From Paulownia fortunei (lineage: Eukaryota > Streptophyta > Magnoliopsida > Lamiales > Paulowniaceae): DNA of 64,000 nt. Positions 36,290 through 47,780 of this stretch are shown piece after piece. Made by a program: the position numbers and the translations under genes. The notes under the pieces are model-generated. The model was given only the letters and a program-made list of their open reading frames with translations. It searched no databases and had not been told where the DNA came from. How positions within the stretch are numbered: position 1 is the first letter of the stretch; each line of letters opens with the position of its first letter. Location: the NCBI GenBank assembly GCA_019321725.1, contig CM033110.1:5015278-5079277 (forward strand), in the 5' to 3' direction.

Positions 36290-37310
36290 TCAACTTGTGC
36301 TAGCCCTTCAAATGCTTCAAGGACTCATGATCAATGTGAATCTTAAACTCTTTAGGCCAAAGATAGTGTTGCCATGTCTCCAATGCTCGTACCAGTACAT
36401 TTAGTTCTTTATCATAACTAGGGTAGTTTAAGGCTACCCTACTTAATTTCTCACTAAAATATGTAATTAGTCTTCCTCCTTGCATAAGAACTGTATCTAT
36501 ACCTATACCTGAAGCATCACATTCAATTTTGAATGTTTTAGTAAAATCAGGCAAAGCAAGTAAAGAAGCATGGGTTAATTTCTCCTTGATCAAATAGAAT
36601 GCCTTTTCTTGCTCATCACCCTATTTAAATCCAATGTTATTCTTAATGACTTCGGTAAGCAGTGCAAAGACACTACTAAAGTCCTTTACAAGCCTTTTAT
36701 AAAAACTAGCAAGTTTATGAAAACTACGAACATTACCTACACTCATGGGACTCAGCACTCCTGAATTGCACGGATCTTCTCTTCATCAACTTGTATTCCT
36801 TGTGTACTCACAACAAAACTAAGAAACACAAGCTTATCAGTGTAAAATGTGCACTTCTTTAAGTTAGCAAATATCTTCTTTTTTCTATGTACATCTAAAA
36901 TTGAATTTAGATGCACATGATCATTCAAGTTTTTGCTATAAATGAGAATATCATCAAAAGAAACAACAACATATCTACTTATGAATGTATGCAAAACATG
37001 GTTCATTAATCGCATAAACTTACTAGGTGCATTAGCTAATCCAAATGGCATAACTAACTAGACATATAATCCATATTTTGTTTTAAAAGTAATTGTTCAT
37101 TCATCTCTCTCTTTCATTCTTATTTGATGATACCCACTCTTTAAATCAATCTTAGAAAATACACAAGCACCATGCAACTCGTCTAAAGTATTATCTAAAT
37201 AAGGAATAGGGTGGCGATACTTTATCTTTATATTGTTGATCACTTGGCAATCAACACACATCCTCCATTGTCCCATTATTTTTAGCAACCAAAAGTACCG
37301 AAACAGCACA
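36290..37310 (-). pseudogene. Gypsy reverse transcriptase and RNase H
   Basis: Reverse transcriptase: WRMCVDCQVINNIKIKYRHP, FSKIDLKSGYHQIRM (37309-37097), then [31 protein letters not shown] with the catalytic FDD, and [11 protein letters not shown] (37051-36752). RNase [41 protein letters not shown] and [20 protein letters not shown] (36593-36300). Two breaks (near 37080 and 36600-36750) separate the parts. The catalytic Asp residues are kept where visible, so decay is mainly by shifts and stops. Confidence 0.9.
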
Positions 37311-38029
37311 CAAACTCATATTTTCTCTCACGTACCCTTTCTCCATCAATTCACTAACCTACCTTTGTATCTCCTTGGTCTCTTCGGGATTGCTTTGATA
37401 GGTTGGTCAGTTTGGAATAGTAGCACCATGTACAAAATAAATTTAATGTTCAATCCCTCGAATAGGTGGTAAATCAGGTGGAATCTTCTCTCCTCAAATC
37501 CTGTAAAAGAGAAACAACATAACTAGGCAAAAATATGTCAAGTTGGTTAGTGTTTAAAAATATTCTTTGTACACAAGTATAATCATTAGATGATTTGATA
37601 ACATCGCTTTTTTTATGTCACTTGTCTGGGCATAGAAACTTTATTTTCTCTCTGTTTTTCTCTTGACAGCAGAATCTGCTCTTCTATTTTCTCTCTAATT
37701 TTTCTCGACCTTTATCTCTTTTTCTCTCTGATTTTTACTTATTTTCTTGTTTTTACTCTCTTTCTTTTTATCACTATTCTTTTGTAACCTCACTTGATCC
37801 TCATGAACCTGTTTTAGTGTTAAATGAACTAGGGTGATTGTCCTTTGAGTAAGCACAGACGAATATTTGTTAGTGAAGCTATTATGCTTAACAGGCTGAT
37901 CAAATTTCCAAGGTCAACCTAGTAACAAGTGTCCAGCTTACATTGGAACCACATCGCACAAAACTTTTTCTTCATACTTTCTAATGTGGAAGGAAACTAA
38001 TACCTACTTATTTATTCTTACTTCATCAC

Positions 38030-38470
38030 TATCATTAAGCTATTACAACTTGTAAGGTTGGGGGTGTTTAGTTGTTGGTAGACCTAATTTCTCCACCATG
38101 GTAGTGCTAGCAACATTAGTACAACTACCTCCATCAATAATCACTACATACATTGTTTTGTACGTGGCATTAGTATAAAAGATGTTTTCTCGCTACACCT
38201 CGTCCTTTTTTTTTATCTGCACACTTAGAGCTCTCATTACAACCAATAATTCTCCTTGAGTAGCATATTCTTCATCATCGACTTCCTCCAATATTGGTGC
38301 AAAATCAGTGTTATCTTGATTATCGATTTCAAATTCACCATCATCTCGTAATACCATAACTCTTTTGTTCAAATATTGGCTTGCTATGTGACCCCTATCT
38401 TGGCATTTAAAACACTTAGTATCATGATTTCAATTTGTATAAGGGTAGGATTTACCTTGATTTCCATGGT
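38030..38470 (-). pseudogene. Gypsy zinc knuckle and protease
   Basis: The minus strand reads CFKCQDRGHIAS (zinc knuckle) near 38380-38415, then after an acidic spacer YVVIIDGGSCTNVASTTMVE near 38090-38160. That is the aspartic protease segment of this family, which has IDGGSCTNVAS around the active-site Asp. LLLG and a PWKFD motif follow near 37920. Confidence 0.75.
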
Positions 38471-38544
38471 TGGTCGTTTATGATTTTTGCTTAGTTTTGT
38501 GGTTGGCTTATCTTCTTTCTTCACAAAATTTGGTCTCCATGATG

Positions 38545-39096
38545 AACTCAAGCTAGGGTTTTACCATGTATTTTTATCTCTCCTCTTTAGTTGGTTCTCA
38601 TTTTTGATAGTCAAGTGTACCATATCTTCTAACTCCACATAATGTTGCAATTCCACCAAATTAGGAATCTCTTGGTGTAAACCAACCAAGAATCTTGCCA
38701 CAGTAGCCTCTCGATTCTCCTCCACATTTGCTCGGATCATGGCAATTTCCATCTCCTTGTAATAGTATTCCACACTCCAGTTATCTTGTGTAAGACTTTG
38801 TAATTTTTGGTACAACTCCCGATAGTAATAGTTTGAAACAAATCGTCTCCTCATCACGACTTTTATCTCCTCCCACATAGATATTGGATGCTCTCTATTT
38901 CTCCTCCTATTTAAATTAGTTGATCCCACCAAACAATTGCATAATCGAAAAATTTAATGGCTGCAAGTTTTACCTTTTTAAGCTTGGAATAGTTGTGATA
39001 ATCAAATACTAATTCTACCTTCTTCTCCCACTCAAGGTAAGCTTTGGGATTGTTCTTGGCTTGAAACGATAGAATATTCATCTTAATACTACCCAA
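38545..39096 (-). pseudogene. Gypsy gag
   Basis: Frames at 39096-38911 and 38932-38561 give KAYLEWEKKVELVFDYHNYS, KLAAIKFFDYAIVWWDQLI, NREHPISMWEEIKVVMRRRF, YYRELYQKLQSLTQDNWSVE, YYKEMEIAMIRANVEENREA and QHYVELEDMVHLTIK, a standard chromovirus-type gag. One frameshift near 38920 splits it. Confidence 0.88.
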
Positions 39097-39360
39097 GTTA
39101 TTATCTCCCCAATTCCTAGTTTCTCTAAACTACCCACTATATCTCTTATTGCCAACAATAGAATCCTGATCATCTTTCTCATTGAAATCATCCCCATAAT
39201 ATTTTTCTTCTTTATTTCTCACATTCCTAGGTTGGACTCTCTCCCTTCTATACATATTAGGGTTGTTTTATGAATGCGCTCTTTGTGCAATCTCTATTTG
39301 ATCTATCTGTTCAAGAATTTGCTCCATCTCGATTTTCAATAATCTTTTCATCCCACCTAA

Positions 39361-39374
39361 GCTCTAATTACTAA
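39361..39374 (-). other. Primer-binding-like site of the gypsy element
   Basis: Minus strand TTAGTAATTAGAGC just inside the 5' LTR, a decayed form of the TTGGTATCAGAGC type. Confidence 0.5.
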
Positions 39375-39375
39375 C

Positions 39376-40124
39376 TGATATGAATCATGCCAAGTTGTGA
39401 GAAAACTCGTGACTCAGGAAAAGCCTTCAGGATCGTCTTGAATGAATTTGTATGGAACCATGATCCACTGCTCATATTGAAGCAAAAACCTTGGAATAAT
39501 GAAGATGTCATAATCAATTATGAGGGAATTGATTGATAAGTCAAAGGTGAAAGCCACGGAAATCTCCGATAAGTTCAGAAGTTCTAAAAGAACCAAAGAA
39601 GATTTTCTCTCACAAAATTATAACTGAAATTTGAGTTGGTTATTTCAATAAGTGAATGGACTATAAATACAAGAGGGGGAGAATGAAAATTAGTCCCCAA
39701 GAAAGCCTTAAATTCATCCCCTACTAGGAAAATGATACTACCAATATATCCTAACTAACCTCCTTGAATTTTGAAGTCAACCCTATCTAGAAAAATGTAG
39801 CTAATAAATATCCTAAATTCAAATTTATCCAATAAGAAAAATATATAAATGTCATGCAAGGCATACAACTTAACTAATAGACCTTAAATCTCACCTAAAT
39901 GGTTACCCTCTATGAGAAACCCTTCAAAAATTATTCCAATACTTGAATCATGGACATCTAACTTTGTGGGACATATGAGACATCTCCTTTGGGCCTACAT
40001 GAATTCACCTCAGTCCAAGTGCATTGAATAAGCACATTAAGAGCTTCTTTACATCTTTTAACTTAAGCCCTTATAACCGATCAAATTGGAACTTGCATAG
40101 GATCCGCATTCTATTTGTTGGTCA
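39376..40124 (-). repeat. 5' LTR of the gypsy element
   Basis: Starts TGATATGAATC and ends TTGTTGGTCA. Homologous along its length to 34222-34967. Confidence 0.88.
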
Positions 40125-40925
40125 TGCTCTCATCAAGTGGGCTTGCAACTATTGAAACTTAGTGAATATTTTAAATATATATTTTAATTAATTAATTCAA
40201 TGAAATAATCCATCTTAAATTAGCTCCTTAATTCCAAAAACCTCATATGTCAATGGAAGCACCTAGCATTTCATCTTAACTACCTAGTCTTAGGTGAATT
40301 AGCAAGCAAACCTATTTTTGTTATGAGTACCATGTAAGTCCAGTTCTTTCATCAACTAATCTCCCGATTAAGTCTAAAGCATGAATTATTAGTCGAAACC
40401 ATATTTAACTTAATAATTATAATTTTATTTCGAGTCTCATGGAGTTTTAATGAATTATTTGAAAACTCCCATCCAATATTCATTCTGCTCTGACCAGATA
40501 ATTCTGAGTCAAGGACAATGAAATGTATAGGAGATTCACCTATTCTGTCAAATAGTAATAGATTCTTTGTTGGTCACTCATTAACCTCCATACACAAAAA
40601 TCATATGCCCAATGTAATTTCATTGTGATTGTTATGCAATCAGAGAATATATCAAACCATATGATGTCTTACACAAGACTACCATAGTACCTCAAGTCAA
40701 CACTCTAATTTATGCACTATCGTAATTGGAGAATTCTTAATCGACGAATAATATTTTCAATTAAGAATTTTCCATGGGCCTATTCGGTATACTCGTTCTC
40801 CAATGAGCATCTGCACATGTGTACTATCATCCCCATGTTAATGCCTATAGAGTGAGATATCCTCTTTTGAGCAAATATCAGATGTGCGAATCTTTACGGG
40901 CTTATCGACAAAGGTACTGGATTTA
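40125..40925 (-). repeat. Continuation of copia 3' terminal region
   Basis: Non-coding copia sequence between RNase H and the gypsy insertion. It looks like LTR/3' untranslated sequence. The copia RNase H lies directly above it on the minus strand. Confidence 0.5.
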
Positions 40926-42119
40926 TACCCAATGTTTGGACAAAGTTTCTTATCCAAACACCTGCCTTCATGACATCACATGCTGCAATGTATTCAGCCT
41001 CGATGGAAGAATTTGCAGTCATCTCCCGTTTGGAACTCTTTCAGCTGACTGCCCCATATTTTATGGTAAGCACGATTGTAAACATGGACTTTGAATCGTC
41101 TATGTTGGACTGAAAACTAGAATATGTAAAGCCTTCTAGCTTCAGCTCTCCATTGCTGTAAACCAAGAAAAAAACCCTTAGTCCTTCGCAAGTACTTGAG
41201 GATCATTTTTATGATTTTCTAGTAATGTTCGTTTGAACTGGATTGATATCTGCTCGAGACACTCAAAGTATATACAACATCAGACCTGGTACATAACATA
41301 TCACACATTATGCTTCCAACGACAGATGTATAAGGTATGTGAGTTTTTTTTTCTTTTTCTCAGTAGTCTTTGGAGACATGGACATAGAGAAAAAATTACC
41401 ATGACTTATGCAGAGGAATCCTCTCCTGGACTCTTCCATGCTGAACCTCATCAACATCTTATCTATATATACGAATTGGGATAATTCGATCTTCCTCTTA
41501 GATCTATCTCAATTGATTTTAATCCCCAAAATTTAAGATGTTTATCCCAAATCCTTCATGGAGAATTCTGTACACAACCAAGCCTTAGTTGACTGCAACA
41601 TCCCTACATCATTCTCAATAAGTAAAATGTCACCAACATAAAAGCACAGTTAATATAATTACGTTTCTACTAACTTTCTTGCACACACATAGTTCATCCG
41701 GATTCTTGAGGAAACTAAATAATTTGATTGCCTCGTCAATTTGGATGTTCCAGCTTTGGGAAGCCTGTTTATGTCCATAAATGGATCTCTAAAACTTGCA
41801 AGCTTTTGCTCACTTTCTTTGGATATAAAGCCCTTTGGCCGCCATATATAGATATCTTCATTGATATTGCCATTAAGAAATACGGTTTTCACATCCATTT
41901 GTCATATCTAATAGTCTGAATATGTTGATCTGGCCAACAAGATCCTAATGGATTTAATCATTACCATTAGTGAGAAGGTTTTCTCATAATCAATTCCTTG
42001 TCTTTGAGTATAACCCTTCACAATAGTCGTGTCTTATAGGTCGCTACATCTCCATTTACTCCAAGCTTCTGTTTATCTACCCATTTGTAGCTAATGGGTA
42101 CAATACCCTGCGATGTGTC
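40926..42119 (-). pseudogene. Copia reverse transcriptase and RNase H
   Basis: Minus-strand reading from 42119 down: YKWVDKQKLGVNGDVATYKT, VKGYTQRQGIDYEKTFS, MDVKTVFLNGNINEDIYI (41898), SIYGHKQASQSWN, FSFLKNPDELCVCKK, LMRFSMEESRRGFLCISHG (about 41440) and SSIEAEYIAACDVMKAGVW (about 41010-40960). These are the ordered reverse transcriptase to RNase H motifs of plant copia. The YVDD stretch falls in a poorly legible part near 41640. Frameshifts throughout. Confidence 0.88.
42115..42119. repeat. Target-site duplication GTGTC (left copy)
   Basis: GTGTC here and at 43583-43587, directly outside TGTTGACATGG and CCATGTCTACA. Confidence 0.9.
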
Positions 42120-43582
42120 TGTTGACATGGAAAATTTGTAGCCAATTATGCATTGACATGTGTAATATATTTTTATTTATCAATTTTATACAAATAAGAA
42201 AAATAGTACAAATAAAGTTTTATTGAATTTGTTGAAAATATGTGGATGCAATCTCTATTTCACTCCTCTAATTCTTCTATACAAGAACGTTGACTTTGTG
42301 GATTTGATAACTTTTTAATGAAATCGACCATTCGATCTCCTCTAAACTTGATTGTCATTCGATAACATTAATTTAAGGGTTTACCAACTTAATCTCGAAT
42401 TAAACGCCATGATTTGATGAGTTCCATGATAAATGCCTTAATTTTTGCTTTGAACACCATGAATTTTCTTGAATTTGATGGACTTGTGTTGAGAGAACTT
42501 CCTCCAATACCTTTATTGCTTGGACTTCTTCTTCTTCTCAACTTGTGTTTAACTTGTTGGAGATGACCCCTACTTATACTTGTAGGATAAGGACTCTTGC
42601 CATTTTTACTTGATTACATGAGAGGATTTGATTGATTTTTCATGATTTGATGGACATTTATTGCCTTAATCACAAAATGTGATTTGAATTACCAAAATAT
42701 TGGTATTCATTTTCATAATCTCCAAGATACGATCTTTATTTACAAAATATAATAATTTGACATATGGTAATATTTAACTCTATCAATTAAATATCTTATT
42801 TAATTTTAAAATTCAATGATATTCCAAAAATAACACAAATTTCTGTTGTCTGTAAAAACTACAAACAAGAAAAATAGTATAAATAAAATTTTATTGAATT
42901 TGTTGAAAATATGTGGATACAATATCTATTTCACTCTTCTAATTCTTCTTTTTAAAAATGTTGACTTTGTGGATTTGATAACTTTTTAATGAAATCGAAC
43001 CTTTAATCTTCTCCAAATTTGATTGTCCTTCGATAACAGTAATTCGAGGGTTTAACAACTTAATCTTGAATTAAACGCCATGATTTGATGAGCTCTATGA
43101 CGAATGCCTTGATTTTCGCCTTGAACACCATAGATCTGCTTGAATTTGATGGAATTGTATTGAGAGAACTTCCTCCAACACCTTTCTTGCTTGGACTTTT
43201 TCTTTTTCACAACTTGTGTTTAACTTGTTGGAGATGATCTCCATTTATACTTATCGGATGAGAACTCTTGTCATTTTTACTTGATGATATGAGAGGATTT
43301 GATTGGTTTTTCATGATTTAATAGACATTTACTACCTTAATCACAAGATGTGATTTGAATTACCAAAATATTAGTATCGATTTCTATAATTTCTAAGATA
43401 CAATCTTTATTACCAAAATATAATAATTTAACATATGATAATATTTAACTCTATCAATTAAATATCTTATTTAATTTTAAAATTCAATGATATTCCAAAA
43501 ATAAATAAAAATAAAAAATTGATAAATAAAAATATATTATACATGTTAATGCATAATTGGCTATAAATTTTCCATGTCTACA
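42120..43582. mobile_element. 1463-bp LTR-derived insert with inverted ends and doubled LTR
   Basis: The insert lies in the copia pol region with a perfect GTGTC duplication. From left: about 70 bases (42120-42189, TGTTGACATGGAAAATTTGT...) that are the inverted copy of the right end (43515-43582). Then a forward LTR copy lacking its first and last parts (about 42189-42835), then a nearly complete forward LTR (about 42836-43582) joined to it. The LTR family is that of 4211-4963, with shared landmarks such as CTTGAATTTGATGGACTTG and GCATAATTGGC. No coding sequence. It is neither an ordinary solo LTR nor a full element. Confidence 0.85.
42836..43582 (-). repeat. Full-length LTR copy inside the insert
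   Basis: From the TGTAAAAACTACAAACAAG landmark at 42851 to ...CCATGTCTACA at 43582 it measures 732 bases, the same as the equivalent span at 4232-4963. A further 15 bases on the left (CACAAATTTCTGTTGTC) also match the flank at 4215-4231, showing that they belong to the LTR. Confidence 0.8.
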
Positions 43583-43587
43583 GTGTC

Positions 43588-45080
43588 CACTAAGGTCAAT
43601 ACCGTGTTGAGTATATGGAGTTCATCTCGGATTGCATAGCATCCTGTCATCTCTCCAAATCGATATGAGACATCGATTTTCCATAGTTTCTTGGATCACT
43701 ATCCAAGGGCTACAATTCCTTGTTGTTTATTAACATGAGACCGTACCTCTCAGGTGACCTCGAGATCCTTTTGGATCTCCTTAGAGGGTGTGCAGCTAAA
43801 GAGGGTGTGCAGCTAAAGTGTTAGTTACTGGTGGTTGTGACACTACTACCTATTGTGGGATTTGTTGTGGCTTTTAAATTTTGTCAAGTTCTACAATCTC
43901 ACCATTTTTATCCAATAAATGCCTCCTCAAGAAAGGCGGCATTTAACAAAACAAACATCATTTGTCCTGAGATATTGTAGAAATAATATCCAATGGATTC
44001 CTTTGAATATCCCACAAGCTTGCATAAGATGGATATATATAAGCAGGGCAGCCCCATACCCTATGGTACTTGTAAGAAGGGGTCTTGTCGTACCACATCT
44101 CATATGGTGTTTTAGGTAGCAACTTTGATGGAACTCTAATAATAAATATGCTGCCATTTCCAGAGCATTGTCCCAGAATAAAAGATGAATCCAATGAAGC
44201 GTATCATGGACCAAACCATGTTTAAAAATATTCATTTCCTATGTTCAACTACTCCATTAAGTATAGAGTTACAGGTGGAGTTCACTGTGAGAGAATCTAA
44301 TTCTCTTTTAGATAATCAAGAAACTTTGAACTCAAGTATTCACCTTCTCGATCAGATTAAAAAGTCTTAATACTTTCCTCGATTTTTTTCTCCACTTCAT
44401 GCCTACAGTCTTTGAACATTTCAAAGGCTTCATACTTGAACCTCCAAAGGTACACATACATAAAACTTGAGAAATCATCGATAAAAGTAATGAAATATTG
44501 GTAGTTCCCCCGAGCACTAATGCTTAGTGGCCTGCATATGGATCAAATCCAAGGGATTTGCAGCACACTTCGCTTGTCCAACAAATGGTGACTTAGTTAT
44601 CTTTCTCTTTAAGCAAGACTCACATGTTGGCATTTCTTACTCGTCCTTAAGGCTAAGCAATTATGCTAATTTCTGAACTCTTTTTTTAGAGATATGAAAC
44701 AGTCTTGCATGCCATAAGTATGTAGAACTATGATTATCTAATTTTTTTTATTTTGTTGAACATGAAAGATGGAGTTTTGAGGTGTGATAGAATATAAATC
44801 ATTTGTCAATACTCTAGTATGAATTAATGAAGAACCTCAAAAAATGGAACAATTTCCATTAGAAATAGAAAAACTATAACATTCTTTATCCAAGACTGGA
44901 ATAGATATGATATTCTTTATTAATTTAAGAACGTAAAGGCAATTATTTAAAATTATTCTAACTCCACCTCCTAAAGCTAAATAGACTGTCCATATGGCAA
45001 ATACAACAACTCTTGCTCCATTTCCTAGCCCCAGGGTAGTCTCTCCTCTACTTAGCTTCTTATTTCTTATCATCACGTAT
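43588..45080 (-). pseudogene. Copia protease/GAG-pre-integrase and integrase
   Basis: At 45076-44837 the minus strand reads GETTLGLGNGARVVVFAIWT, IILNNCLYVLKLIKNIISIP and CYSFSISNGNCSIF, the GAG-pre-integrase region. Near 44640-44580 comes the CESC-type zinc motif area. Near 44515-44400 are NYQYFITFIDDFSS and KYEAFEMFKDC, the integrase core with its DD. Near 44190-43958 are IFIIRVPSKLLPKTPYEMWY and VWGCPAYIYP, the LPxAYWxxAxxTAxYLLNRxPSK...TPYELW region. Frames are broken several times. Confidence 0.88.
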
Positions 45081-45189
45081 AAGTTATTGCAAAGATGAGA
45101 ACCACATCTGGTATCTAATACCCAAGATTAACCGAAAGGTTAATTCAACAAAATACATACCTGAACAATTCTAGTAACTTGCAAGGTAC

Positions 45190-45972
45190 TCCTAGCAATT
45201 TATTTTCCAATATCGCAGCTTGCCACAGTAGTGACACTTGTCATTGGCTTTGGAACCCTTAGCCACTCTAATGGAGGCCTTCAAGCTTTTTCCCTTATTC
45301 TTCCATTTCTTAGGTTTTTTGTATTGGATTGGGTTAAAGAGGTAACTAACATGATATACTTATTTTTTTTCATAGCGGATTTAGCTATTTTCAACCTATA
45401 GACTAACTCAGTGATGTTAGTATCCATCTTATGCATGTTGAAATTAACCACAAATGTGTTAAATGATGGTGGCAGAGGTTACAAGATGCGATCCACATAG
45501 AGTTCATTATCTATAACAACTCTGAGAGACCCGAGCCTTTTGATAAGGCCTATCATTTTCAGCTCATGGTCATGGATTGAATAGGCTTCTATCACATGAC
45601 ATCAAAACAGCTCTTTTTGAGACTTGATATCTCGCCTCCCTTGTAAGTTCACCATATATTTCCTTTAGATGAAAGTGAATATCGACAGCATGTGCCATAT
45701 TCTCATATTGCCTATACAATTCATTCGATATTAATGTTATTATATAGCTCTGAGCTTGCAAGTCATCCTCAACTTGTTTGTAGTACTCTGCATTCTCTTC
45801 CTCAGTGGTGTCCACCAGTGCAACTAGCAACAACCTCACAACAAGATCACATAAAAAACATAATCCCTCTTTTCGGACTGAAGAATAATTTGAAGGTTCG
45901 TAAGCCAATTGACGTAGTTTGGATCAATTAATCTATTGGCGTCTTCAATAGATGCAAGTAGATTTTTGGCCA
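45190..45972 (-). pseudogene. Copia gag with zinc knuckle
   Basis: The start codon on the minus strand at 45972 gives MAKNLLASIEDANRLIDPNY and VNWLTNLQIILQSEKRDYVF. After a stop it continues EDDLQAQSYIITLISNELYR, HFHLKEIYGELTREARYQVS. The knuckle CHYCGKLRYWKINC lies near 45245-45200; the usual His is replaced by Tyr in this copy. Standard UBN2-type plant copia gag. Confidence 0.87.
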
Positions 45973-45984
45973 TTTTTTAGATCT

Positions 45985-46636
45985 AATCTACAAAAACATG
46001 CAAGGCAGAAAATAAGCATACATTTGACAATATATTCATTTATAATATGATTTTTAATTATAAATATCTCTCATTATTTTATTCTAATCTCATCACCCTC
46101 TTGATGGCAATTTGAAAAATTATATTTCTAGTGAGTTTGAGGTTCAATTAATATTTTAAATGTCCAAGAATATGAGCTCATATAAGATATCAAAAGGTAG
46201 ACAACAATCGTGCCAATTGCATCATATACAACTCCCAAGCTATATTGCCTCACTACTTCATATACACCTCAAGAATATAAGACATATGGTACTAAGTATT
46301 GAGCAGTACTCATTAAACCTCTATGTAGATGGAACATCTAAATGTCCCACAACTCATGGATGGTGATAAAGATGATTTCTTTCATTGTCATCCCCATACT
46401 AAGTAGAGATCACAACTTTCCATCATTTAGGTATTCCATGACTCATGGACAATGCTTAAATACGGTAGCATCGTAATGTCTTCCACTTGTGATGAAAGGT
46501 TTAGATGATAATGCCTAGCTTAATAACGTAATTAAAGATAAAGAGAATACCCATTTTTTAACATATTTCAAATGAGACTGGTTTTACAAGAATGTAGGAG
46601 CGGCCACAAATTGGCTCAGCGGGCACTATTGTAACA
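45985..46636 (-). repeat. Copia 5' terminal (LTR) region
   Basis: Non-coding sequence between the gag start and the right target duplication; ends GCACTATTGTAACA. No primer-binding site of the usual type is legible next to gag. Does not visibly match the other terminus. Confidence 0.5.
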
Positions 46637-47300
46637 ACATGCTTATGAATAAATATCTTCATTTGTATAAAACTCATTATGTTGTTCATGGAATTTAATT
46701 ATAATTAGAGAATATACATGTTGAGGTGGAATGGGCACGAAAAGTTATTGATGATGCAAAGTTGATTGCCATATATATGTACAAGCATACTATTATTTTG
46801 TTATTGATAAGAGAGCATATAAATAATAAAGAGCTAAAACATTGTTGTGCTGCTAGATTTGCTTCAAACTTTAAATTACTTAAGTCCGTACTTAATGTCA
46901 AAGATGAGTTAAGAGTATTTGTTGCATCATCCACATTGAGAGGATTAGAGTATAAAGCAATGGCAAAAAAGATGACTAGCATTATCTAAAGCTTAGAATT
47001 TTGGAAACAAGGAAAATAGGTATTACATATTGTAGAACCACTTGTTTGAGTTTTTCATTTTATTGATGGAGATGGTTCTACTTCAGGCTATTGATATGAA
47101 GCGATGGAATGAGCTACTAAAGCAATCAAACAAAATTGCCACAATAATTAGAGCAAGTATATACAGATAAGGACGATATTTTTAAATAATGAGAAGTGAT
47201 AATATAATTTATCTTGTACATAGTGCAACAACTTTTCTTAGTGGTGCGTTTATGTGTAATGAAACTTTAGGGAGAATAAGGAAACAAGGATGGTATTGCC
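46637..47300 (+). pseudogene. hAT transposase, middle part
   Basis: Resumes exactly after the copia element: KYLHLYKTHYVVHGI, then EVEWARKVIDDAKLIAIYMY, KHTIILLLIREHINNKELKH, CCAARFASNFKLLKSVLNVK, ELRVFVASSTLRGLEYK, then FWKQGK, HIVEPLV, FIDGDGSTSGY and YEAMERATKAIKQNC in shifting frames. Order and spacing follow DUF659/hAT transposases. Confidence 0.87.
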
Positions 47301-47780
47301 CAATGTTGTCAAAACGGGACCGGACCAGCCGGTTCAACCAGTCCAACCGGGAATTGGAGGTCGGTTCGATCTAGTTAGGGCCAAAAAGTATTTTGATCGG
47401 TTTGATCTGTCAAATCGGTCAAAACCGCCCAGAACCGATTAAAATTGGCCAAAATTAGTTTGATCGGTTTTAATGTTTTCTTTTTAATTTTTTGTTTTTA
47501 ATTTTTATAAAGGTTTAAATTTGATATTTTGTTATATTTATGTGATTATTTGAATTTTTTGTTTTGTTATATGTGTTTTTATGTAGCTATTTATTTATTT
47601 TTATATTTAAAATGTATTACATAACAATTAATCTATTATATTATTATTTTATATAATAAAATAAGAAAATATAATTAATTTTTATTAAACCGATCCGACC
47701 GCCGGTTGAACCGGTCCGATTGGTTGACTGCTAATTTTAATAAAATCGATTTGGTCACTGATCCGGTTATGAAAACATTA
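47301..47780. mobile_element. hAT-type MITE, 480 bp, with 8-bp duplication
   Basis: Left end CAATGTTGTCAAAACGGGAC; right end, reverse-complemented, TAATGTTTTCATAACCGGAT. About 16 of the first 21 bases agree. Flanked by GTATTGCC (47293-47300) and GTATTGCA (47781-47788), an 8-bp duplication with one mismatch, the hAT size. Subterminal GACCGG and CCGGTT motifs cluster near both ends (47318-47345, 47690-47720). No coding capacity. It sits in the hAT transposase relic. Confidence 0.88.

Larger units (their letters stand above)
34222..40124 (-). mobile_element. Ty3/gypsy chromovirus-like element with both LTRs
   Basis: Direct repeats at 34222-34967 and 39376-40124 (about 746 and 749 bp) flank gag, protease, reverse transcriptase, RNase H and integrase in that order on the minus strand. 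LTRs start TGATAT on the + strand. The primer-binding-like site is at 39361-39374 and a purine tract AAGAGGA lies beside the 3' LTR. Near-complete in layout but frames are broken by stops and shifts, so not autonomous. It interrupts the 3' end of the copia element, hence is younger. Flanking duplication is not clean (CAGTG at left, CATG at right). Confidence 0.88.
33122..46636 (-). mobile_element. Ty1/copia retrotransposon inserted in the hAT relic
   Basis: Ends TGTTGGGTTCGC at the left and ATTGTAACA at the right, with perfect 5-bp duplications outside, so the whole 13.5 kb entered as one element that later received other insertions. Without the gypsy element (34222-40124) and the LTR-derived insert (42120-43582) about 6.1 kb remains. 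Minus-strand order is gag (45972 down to 45190), integrase region (45076-43588), reverse transcriptase (42119-41240) and RNase H (41230-40930), which is the copia order. The two terminal regions (33122-34221 plus 40125-40900, and 45985-46636) do not look like a matching LTR pair by eye. Confidence 0.85.

Noticed and set aside
42120..43582. Ordinary solo LTR
   Set aside because: The left end is an inverted copy of the right end and there are two LTR copies, so a simple LTR-LTR recombination product does not fit.
44332..44517. 61-codon minus-strand frame as a separate gene
   Set aside because: Out-of-frame reading of the copia integrase core; the FIDDFS motif appears in a neighbouring frame.
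45692..45931. 79-codon + strand frame
   Set aside because: Antisense of the copia gag.
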